Below are positions 58,424-64,000 of a stretch of DNA of 64,000 bases, one piece after another. Numbering within the stretch: position 1 is the stretch's first letter; each line of letters starts with the position of its first letter. The notes under the pieces were generated by a model that worked only from the letters and a program-made list of their open reading frames with translations, was not told the DNA's origin and did not search any database. The position numbers and the translations under genes were made by a program. The DNA is taken from assembly GCA_014378195.1 (NCBI GenBank), contig JACMOC010000061.1:62001-126000 (forward strand), read 5' to 3'. This stretch comes from Oligoflexus sp. GTDB lineage: Bacteria > Bdellovibrionota_B > Oligoflexia > Oligoflexales > Oligoflexaceae.

Positions 58424-59290
58424 ATGGCTAATCAAAATGGGCGTGATTCGCTCCTATCCGTGGCCCTCTTGATCGTCGGGATGGTATCGATTCAGTTCTC
58501 TGCCACGATGGCGAAGCATCTTTTTGAGACCGTTCATCCCGCAGTGATCACGATGATGCGAACGAGTTTCGCTGCCGTTTTTATGCTCGCTGTTATGAGA
58601 CCGTGGCGTGAGAAAATGGCCGAAAAAGCTTGGCGGCGTGTGGCTCTTTATGGAGCGACACTGGGTGTCATGAATCTGCTTTTTTATCTCGCCCTCAGAC
58701 GCATTCCTCTGGGTATCGCCGTCGCGCTTGAATTCACAGGGCCACTGGGCGTTGCCCTTTTTGGGTCCCGTCGCGCCCTCGATATCGTGTGGGTCCTGCT
58801 TGCGACTCTCGGTATTTATATTCTTTTGCCGGCAGGAGGGTTTAGTGCTGATCTTGATCTCGTCGGTGTGTTGCTGGCTCTCTCTGCAGGCTGCTGCTGG
58901 GGACTCTATATTGTGTTCGGCAAAAAGGCAGGATCGGTGGCTTCGACGAGGCAAGCGGCCGCATGGGGTATGGTATTTGCCGCTCTCATCGTTTTACCGT
59001 TCGGGTTGTTTCATCTCGACCTCAACGTCTTGCCGCTGTCGCTGATTTTGCGCAAAGGACTTTTGTTGGCTCTCCTTTCCAGTGCTATCCCTTATTCTCT
59101 CGAAATGATTGTATTACGAAAAATGGACTCCAAGACCTTTGGTACTCTGATGAGTATCGAACCGGTGATCGCGGCCTTGATGGGTCTCATCTTTCTCCGG
59201 GAATATTTGCAGGCATTTCAGATACTGGCGATGCTCGCCATCACGACCGCCTGTTTAGGCGCGACAATCACCGCTCCTAAGACGTTGTAA
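58424..59290 (+). CDS. EamA family exporter (RhtA-like)
   Basis: 288 residues with about ten membrane spans in two EamA repeats (each near 5 helices): AKHLFETVHPAVITMMRTSF, FYLALRRIPLGIAVALEFTG, GVLLALSAGCCWGLYIVFGK, SSAIPYSLEMIVLRKMDSKT, EPVIAALMGLIFL. The LGIAVALEFTGPLGVAL stretch is typical of RhtA, the threonine/homoserine exporter. It starts three bases after aapP, so importer and exporter are in one transcript, perhaps to remove excess amino acid. The exact substrate is not set. Confidence 0.88.
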   Translation: MANQNGRDSLLSVALLIVGMVSIQFSATMAKHLFETVHPAVITMMRTSFAAVFMLAVMRPWREKMAEKAWRRVALYGATLGVMNLLFYLALRRIPLGIAVALEFTGPLGVALFGSRRALDIVWVLLATLGIYILLPAGGFSADLDLVGVLLALSAGCCWGLYIVFGKKAGSVASTRQAAAWGMVFAALIVLPFGLFHLDLNVLPLSLILRKGLLLALLSSAIPYSLEMIVLRKMDSKTFGTLMSIEPVIAALMGLIFLREYLQAFQILAMLAITTACLGATITAPKTL

Positions 59291-59308
59291 ACACATATAA
59301 AACGACTC

Positions 59309-59350
59309 GGCGCGACTATCGATGCAGAACTCTGCATCGATAGTCGCGCC
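59309..59350. terminator. Long perfect hairpin between convergent genes
   Basis: GGCGCGACTATCGATGCAGA (59309-59328) and its exact complement (59331-59350) with a two-base loop. 20 paired bases between the exporter (+) and the M2 peptidase (-). Little T follows on the plus strand; on the minus strand GTTTTATA comes after a short gap. Likely a bidirectional terminator, longer than the others here. Confidence 0.7.
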
Positions 59351-59371
59351 AAAGCGAAAGCGTTTCCTTAT

Positions 59372-61225
59372 TTATTTGCTTTTCCAGTTACACTGTCCTG
59401 CTTTGTTCTGGCTTTTCAGCCAGGTTTGGAGCGGACCGAAGTATTCCAGGATAGCCGTAGCATCCATTTTATCAGATCCTGTCAATTGCTTCAGAGCCAC
59501 AGGCCAAGGTTTGGAAGCCCCGAGAGCAAGCATGGCTTTCAGCTTGGTGCCCGCTGCTTTTTGTCCGTAAAGAGAACATTCCGCGAGTGGGCCTTTATAA
59601 CCTGAGGCGTCACACATGGCTTTGAACATTTGGAACTGAAGAATGTTGGCAAGGAAGTAGCGCGCATAGGGAACGTTGGCCGCAACGTGATATTTTGCGC
59701 CGGCATCAAAACCATTGTCTGGACGAGCTTCAGGAGCCGTCACACCCTGGTATTTTTCGCGCAAAGCCCACCAACTTTTGTTGTATTGATCTTTGTTTGT
59801 TTTGCCCGAGAACACTTCCCAGCGCCATTTGTCGACGAGATAACCAAAAGGTAAAAACGCGACTTTGCTGAGGGCTGTTTTCATCTGAAGATTGATCAGC
59901 TCTTTTTCGTGGTCCGAGGATTTGGATTGGTTTTTGATAAGACCAACTTGATTGAGGTAGTTGGAATTCACACTGAGAGCGATCGCATCGCCGATAGCCT
60001 CGTGGAAGCCGTCATTGGCGCCCTGCTGATAAACGACGGGGAGTTTGTAGTACGATTGATAGTAAAAAATGTGGCCGAGCTCATGATGAATCGTGATCAG
60101 ATTTTCATCGTTTGGCAAAATACACATCTTGATGCGGACATCGTTGGAAAACGAGACATCCCAGGCGCTTGCGTGACAGACGACTTCGCGATCGATCGGT
60201 TTGACAAAGAGCGAGCGTTCGTAAAATGTCTGTGGCAGTGGGTCGAAGCCAATGGACGTGAAAAAGCTTTCGCCCAACTTCGCCATTTTTTTCGCGTCGT
60301 ATTTCTGTTCGACCAAGGCTTTTGTGATATCGAGCGTCGCAAGGCCTTTGAAAGGCTCAACTTTTGGATAGAGATTGGACCAGTCTTGCGCCCACATATT
60401 GCCGAGCAGGTGGGCTGGGAGTAGGCCGTTTTTCAACTTCTGTTCAGGGTAGAGACTCTCGAGTTTGTGGCCCATGTAACACTGAAGATCTTCATAGAGG
60501 GGCTTCACCTGAGTCCAAAGGCGTTCTTCTTCGGTCTCAAACTGGGCAGGCGTCATGTCGTAACCCGAGCGCCAGCTTTCGCCCATATCGTTGTAGCCGC
60601 CCTGTTTAGCACCTTTGTTCGTAAGCTCAATAAAACGCTGATAGAGAGGTTCAAGTTCGCCGCCGAGAGTGTGCCAGCCTTTCCAGGCTTTGAATTGATC
60701 GTCGGCACTGGTGCTGTTCGCCAGCAGTTCGGTGAGTTCTTCAAGGTCGAGGCAACCGTCTTTGCTGACGTCAAACGAGCTTTTTTTCGTCCATTCGTCG
60801 CAGAGCTTTTTCTTACCGTAGAGACTCGACATTTTACTTGAGATGGACGTCAATTCTTCAAGGCTGGCCCGATCCTGAGGAGCCGGATCGCCAAGTTTGA
60901 TCAAGGTCAGCATCCGGCGCGTCTCCTCGTCAACTTTCACCTTGTCAAAACGCCGTGCATCACGCATCGCTTTGGTCGCGTATTGCATGAGCTCTGTCTG
61001 ATCTTCGGCCGAAATTGTTTCTGTATCTTCGGTAATGAAGTTTTCCTTCACCCAGGAACTGCGGCTGCCTTTGACTGAAAGTTTCAAATATTCTTTGTTA
61101 TAAAGGTCAACAAAGACTTTTGCTTCCTGAGCTGTAGGGTCCTTCAGAGGAGCTGCGGCGAGAGGAGCCGTGGCCAGCAGGGCAAGGGTCAGAGTCGAAA
61201 GTATGGACTTCGGGAGCTTCATCAT
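59372..61225 (-). CDS. M2 family peptidyl-dipeptidase (angiotensin-converting-enzyme-like)
   Basis: 617-residue secreted zinc metallopeptidase that removes dipeptides from peptide C-termini. Signal peptide (ILSTLTLALLATAPLAAAPL). The zinc site is intact: HHELGH at residues 380-385, with GFHEAIGDAIALS as third-ligand motif about 28 residues on, and VYQQGANDG between. Layout fits bacterial ACE homologues: helical N-terminal 'lid' (residues 30-110), WKGWHTLGGELEPLYQRFI, GYKGPLAECSLYGQKAAG near the C-terminus. Start ATG 61225 or 61222; AGGACGC precedes. Monocistronic. With the Aap importer it would feed amino acid uptake. Confidence 0.93.
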   Translation of the reverse strand: MMKLPKSILSTLTLALLATAPLAAAPLKDPTAQEAKVFVDLYNKEYLKLSVKGSRSSWVKENFITEDTETISAEDQTELMQYATKAMRDARRFDKVKVDEETRRMLTLIKLGDPAPQDRASLEELTSISSKMSSLYGKKKLCDEWTKKSSFDVSKDGCLDLEELTELLANSTSADDQFKAWKGWHTLGGELEPLYQRFIELTNKGAKQGGYNDMGESWRSGYDMTPAQFETEEERLWTQVKPLYEDLQCYMGHKLESLYPEQKLKNGLLPAHLLGNMWAQDWSNLYPKVEPFKGLATLDITKALVEQKYDAKKMAKLGESFFTSIGFDPLPQTFYERSLFVKPIDREVVCHASAWDVSFSNDVRIKMCILPNDENLITIHHELGHIFYYQSYYKLPVVYQQGANDGFHEAIGDAIALSVNSNYLNQVGLIKNQSKSSDHEKELINLQMKTALSKVAFLPFGYLVDKWRWEVFSGKTNKDQYNKSWWALREKYQGVTAPEARPDNGFDAGAKYHVAANVPYARYFLANILQFQMFKAMCDASGYKGPLAECSLYGQKAAGTKLKAMLALGASKPWPVALKQLTGSDKMDATAILEYFGPLQTWLKSQNKAGQCNWKSK

Positions 61226-61333
61226 GCGTCCTTGATTAGGGTTTCTGAGAACACGTGTTATAGTTTGGAGAGGGCTGTGAGGCTAGTGAATTCAACGGAA
61301 AATGCAAAATTGACGCTGCTTGGGAGATCTTGA

Positions 61334-63049
61334 ATGGGCAAAGCATTTGTACCGCTAAAGCGCCTCGTAAAAACCGAACTCCGCATACTCGACCCAACTC
61401 AGATGGAAGCCTCCTTTCAATACCGCATGGTCGTTAAGGGTGAAGACGATAGAGTCGCCTATCCCGATTCCTATCAGGTTGAATCCTATTTTCTTTTTCC
61501 GCTGCAGATGAAAATCTCGCCATCGACTTATCCGCTTGAATATTTTTATCGCGACGTGAAGTCCTTTCTCAACTTCCGTATCCCCAAACTCACGTTTAAG
61601 GAAATCATGGGGTTCGTCGAGGATTCGGACCGATCGCCTTTGCTGAAGATCAAAGAGCACATCGAAAGGCCGGTGATTCGGCCCGAAGATGAGACCTTTG
61701 TCATTCAGGAAGCACAGATATTTGCTTGCTCGTTCTTTACGTTTATCATTCGCAAGAGCCGAAAGGTTGTGGCGGGTCTCGCCAAGTTCGGCGAAGGGGA
61801 CGAAGAAGCGAGCAAAACCAAAACTCTGATCGAGGATAGTTTTGAAAAGGTCAACGTCATCTTTCAAGAATGGCAGAAGGTACTGCTGGCAGCTGAAGCG
61901 GCCATTCCTTCGATCAAAAACGAACTTCGGGAGGTTGACGAATACATCCTCAACAACATCCATGATTTCCTGCTGAAATCACAGAAATCCTTCGATCTTC
62001 ATGCCGGCGCTCAGACGCGCGCGTGGCGAACAATCGTCAGGCTGCGGATACGGGCCCTGCGTATTTACAGTGGGCAGCATAATTATCTCTGGATCGATGA
62101 CAAAAGTGAGGAAGTCGAACTCGAAACCTATCTCCACCGAAGAGGCTTCCTCAAACGTCGCGTCTGGTCTGCGCTTTATCTCAACACCAGGCCAAAATCC
62201 TTGTTCAAGATTCAGCGGCAGGCCGGTGCGATGATGGCAGCCGGTATCGCTGGGCTATGGGCCGCGGTCGCCAACCTGCTTCTCGCTGTTACAGGGTTTT
62301 ATTCCAGCAAAAACGCAGTGCTGAGCGCATCAAGTATCATTGCGCTCACGGCCTTGACGATAGCCTATATTCTTAAGGATAGGATCAAGGAGATTGGCAA
62401 AAGCTATTTCAAAGGTGGCCTCTTTCATGAGGTCCCGGATAGTTCGAGCAAAATTGTCTATCGCCCGACAGGTGAGACATCCAAAGCTTTGGAAATCGGT
62501 TTTCACGAAGAGAAAGCCGAGTTTGTCGAGATCGACGATCTGCCTAAAAATATCCGTTCCCTCATGGAGCAGATGGCGCCTGAACGATTGAATGCCGAGG
62601 CTCTGACGATCATACATTATCGCAAACGCATCGGACTCGACGGCGAAAAGATACAGGTGTTAAAAAGGAAGATTCGGGCGCTTTATACATTTTTCCGCTT
62701 GAATGTGTCCGGATTCCTGACGCCGCTCGATCTGCCATTTGAAGAACTTGCGGTCTCGACGAGCCGCCTTCACGCAACAGTCCGACAGGTTCCCAAAGTC
62801 TATTATCTTGACTTGGTCCTGCACATCACGACAAGTGTTGAAGGCGATAAAAAAAACGAGTTTGAATACTATCGCATGGTACTCGACAAACGCGGTATCA
62901 AACGCATCACAAAGCTGCCTTTGCCGGTAGAGTTTGGGGGCGCAGCTCACCCCTCACAACCAAAAGGTCGGGACGTCTCACGAGACGAAGAGCCGGGCGT
63001 GACGCCCGAACTCGATGATGAAAGAGAAGTGTTGAATTCTATCGTTTAA
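61334..63049 (+). CDS. Hypothetical protein with two membrane segments, 571 residues
   Basis: I do not recognise it. A long soluble N-terminal part (residues 1-295) contains helical and strand segments (EASFQYRMVVKGEDDRVAYP, YFYRDVKSFLNFRIPKLTFK) and a putative coiled stretch near 170-230; two hydrophobic segments follow (AGAMMAAGIAGLWAAVANLLL and LSASSIIALTALTIAYIL, about residues 294-347), then a C-terminal soluble domain (residues 350-571; KSYFKGGLFHEVPD, YYLDLVLHITTSVEG). Both soluble parts would face the same side of the membrane. ATG 61334 lacks a strong ribosome binding site. Convergent with the small CopZ-like gene, whose stop lies two bases past its own. Confidence 0.72.
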   Translation: MGKAFVPLKRLVKTELRILDPTQMEASFQYRMVVKGEDDRVAYPDSYQVESYFLFPLQMKISPSTYPLEYFYRDVKSFLNFRIPKLTFKEIMGFVEDSDRSPLLKIKEHIERPVIRPEDETFVIQEAQIFACSFFTFIIRKSRKVVAGLAKFGEGDEEASKTKTLIEDSFEKVNVIFQEWQKVLLAAEAAIPSIKNELREVDEYILNNIHDFLLKSQKSFDLHAGAQTRAWRTIVRLRIRALRIYSGQHNYLWIDDKSEEVELETYLHRRGFLKRRVWSALYLNTRPKSLFKIQRQAGAMMAAGIAGLWAAVANLLLAVTGFYSSKNAVLSASSIIALTALTIAYILKDRIKEIGKSYFKGGLFHEVPDSSSKIVYRPTGETSKALEIGFHEEKAEFVEIDDLPKNIRSLMEQMAPERLNAEALTIIHYRKRIGLDGEKIQVLKRKIRALYTFFRLNVSGFLTPLDLPFEELAVSTSRLHATVRQVPKVYYLDLVLHITTSVEGDKKNEFEYYRMVLDKRGIKRITKLPLPVEFGGAAHPSQPKGRDVSRDEEPGVTPELDDEREVLNSIV

Positions 63050-63051
63050 GC

Positions 63052-63267
63052 TCATGTCCCGGCGGAATGAACAGCGTCGGTCACGTCAAAGCCCGTATCC
63101 GTAATGGCTGTCGTGATCGATTCTTCAGCCGCACGTGTCTGAACATTGACGATGCCCTGTTTTAGGTCGATGTGAACGCCGGCCTGGGCATCAACCGTGT
63201 GTATGGCATTGGTGATGGTCTGTATGCAGTGATCGCAGCTCATACCGTCGACTTTAAGGGTAATCAT
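63052..63267 (-). CDS. Heavy-metal-associated domain protein (CopZ-like)
   Basis: 71 residues with the ferredoxin-like metal-binding fold: MITLKVDGMSCDHC with the metal-binding Cys11 and Cys14, then GVHIDLKQGIVNVQTRAAEE, as in copper chaperones and P-type ATPase domains. Usually carries Cu(I) to a P-type ATPase or regulator; none is in the window. AAGGAT lies before ATG 63267. Stand-alone, and convergent with the 571-residue gene. Confidence 0.9.
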   Translation of the reverse strand: MITLKVDGMSCDHCIQTITNAIHTVDAQAGVHIDLKQGIVNVQTRAAEESITTAITDTGFDVTDAVHSAGT

Positions 63268-63364
63268 AAGTATCCTTTTTTGGCGAGTCTCGAGGGAAAG
63301 ACCCTTCTTCTTTTCTCCTCCTCGGCTCGGTTTTTGTCAATCTTTGCTCAAGGGACTTAAGCCT

Positions 63365-63874
63365 ATGATCACACCCATCGCATTTTTCTTGGCCGCCACA
63401 GCCGCAGTTCCGTCACCAGCGGTTGTACCAGATCAAAACATCCATAAACCCGTTCTTGCGAGTATCGAGGCGTATGATCCTGCTCCGTTGCTTCAGACCA
63501 TTAATGGTGAAACACCGCTCGCAAACAGCCCCTCGCTCTTTTTCCCAGCCGATGCCTTTGATCAGGTTAAAGGCATTAAAGACCCAGGCGCTTACCACAA
63601 ACAACTCTTGAAGTGGTTTGCCTCTGATCTGGAGCGAGAAAAAACCCGCCTCGGAAAAGGTGCGCCCTGGACGGTTGATACTTTCAAACTGGGATTCTGT
63701 AAGTGGAAGGAAAAGGGTACAGAAGCTAACGCGTTACCGTATTGGTCCTGTTATAAAAGCAAACTAAAGCTCAAAAATGCCAAGGGAGAAAACGATACGC
63801 TCGATATACGTGTGCTCATCAATTGGGGGACGACATGGTATATAACCCACCTTGGGGCGCTACCCAAGGCCTAG
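63365..63874 (+). CDS. Small secreted hypothetical protein, 169 residues
   Basis: Signal peptide ITPIAFFLAATAAVPSPAV; starts at ATG 63365 (the in-frame start at 63344 lacks a better ribosome binding site). The mature part has two cysteines (LGFCKWKEKG, YWSCYKSKL) and ends in strands DTLDIRVLINWGTTWYITHLG. Not recognised. Its stop codon overlaps that of the minus-strand response regulator by three bases (63871-63874). Confidence 0.6.
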   Translation: MITPIAFFLAATAAVPSPAVVPDQNIHKPVLASIEAYDPAPLLQTINGETPLANSPSLFFPADAFDQVKGIKDPGAYHKQLLKWFASDLEREKTRLGKGAPWTVDTFKLGFCKWKEKGTEANALPYWSCYKSKLKLKNAKGENDTLDIRVLINWGTTWYITHLGALPKA

Positions 63875-64000
63875 GGAATCGCTGAGTCTTTGATTTTGGC
63901 CAGGAGCTCGGTGAAATCCACCGGCTTCAGGCACAACTGATCAAATCCATAATCTTTGTAATCAAAGGTGTCGACCACACAGGCCGTGACGGCGATGATA
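63871..64000 (-). CDS. Response regulator receiver, C-terminal part only (gene continues past window end)
   Basis: Read on the minus strand, the last 130 bases encode the end of a receiver domain: IIAVTACVVDTFDYKDYGFD followed by QLCLKPVDFTELLAKIKDS and a stop. The KPVDF element has the conserved Lys (LxKPV) and the IIAVTA strand carries the conserved Thr. Everything before, including the phospho-acceptor Asp, lies outside. The end of the gene overlaps the stop of the secreted small protein. It may be a single-domain receiver, since nothing follows the receiver fold, as with the gene at 13838. Confidence 0.75.
   Translation of the reverse strand, partial: IIAVTACVVDTFDYKDYGFDQLCLKPVDFTELLAKIKDSAIP

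Noticed and set aside
1-64000. tRNA, rRNA, insertion sequences, integrases or att sites
   Set aside because: Scanned by eye for cloverleaf ends, transposase motifs and flanking repeats, and none was found; a tRNAscan/ISfinder search would be needed to exclude short ones.

Overview
The window reads as chromosome of a Gram-negative bacterium of the old 'deltaproteobacterial' type, most like Bdellovibrionota/Oligoflexia. This is inferred from gene content, not from a marker gene: a very high density of lipoproteins, a lysine-repeat histone H1-like protein, a DUF6178-like protein, an MqnA-like protein beside hemL, biosynthetic SpeA, an unusually long class A penicillin-binding protein, and an Aap-type amino acid ABC operon. 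Base composition looks even, near 50% GC. I see no insertion sequence, integrase, phage gene, CRISPR array, rRNA or tRNA.

Layout. 1-2848 (+): the end of an ogt-type DNA repair gene, then two neighbouring guanidine-group-modifying enzymes, one cytoplasmic (DDAH-like) and one a predicted lipoprotein (agmatine/peptidylarginine deiminase family). 2963-6766 (-): a hypothetical gene, a GH1 glycosidase with an altered catalytic motif, a stress-type small protein and a helical hypothetical protein. 7001-7985 (+): a possible structured RNA, an IHF/HU protein and an FmdB-type zinc ribbon. 7987-10669 (-): HD phosphohydrolase and pyrD. 10901-13764 (+): an SMC/YhaN-like coiled-coil protein with a ruined P-loop and an H1-like DNA-binding protein. 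13838-21172 (-): single-domain response regulator, thiolase plus FadN-like beta-oxidation pair, transketolase, and an HtrA-like protein lacking catalytic His and Ser. 21238-30604 (+): penicillin-binding protein 1A, hemL-mqnA-like pair, a membrane protein and a three-gene translationally coupled DUF6178 operon.

30639-38706 (+) is the most accessory-looking region: six consecutive predicted lipoproteins. They include two tandem paralogues with MACPF-like sequence signatures, a coiled-coil lipoprotein, a transglutaminase-elicitor-like protein and a Fes-type esterase. 38793-42335 (-) holds a PAS-GGDEF cyclase, a STAS/zinc-ribbon protein and speA. 42514-46656 (+) holds rsmD-coaD, a HTH/ImmA-IrrE-like regulator without HExxH, and a sulfite-reductase-like cysteine domain fused to a long acidic tail. 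46657-54250 (-) holds two hypothetical genes, an acyl-CoA carboxylase operon with AtuA between its subunits, and a DEDDh exonuclease. 54468-59290 (+) is a four-gene Aap/Bzt-type amino acid importer plus an RhtA-like exporter. 59372-64000 holds an ACE-like (M2) dipeptidase, a two-TM hypothetical protein, a CopZ-like metallochaperone, a small secreted protein and the end of a response regulator.

Connections. SpeA makes agmatine, and the lipoprotein at 1676 belongs to the agmatine deiminase superfamily, so guanidine metabolism appears at both ends of the window, although in different compartments. Thiolase/FadN and the acyl-CoA carboxylase/AtuA operon suggest growth on fatty and branched-chain acyl compounds, and the Aap importer and secreted dipeptidase suggest peptide and amino acid scavenging. 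The strongest candidates for undescribed biology are the lipoprotein cluster, the three apparently catalytically altered proteins (HtrA-like, GH1, YhaN-like), and the sulfite-reductase-like/acidic fusion.
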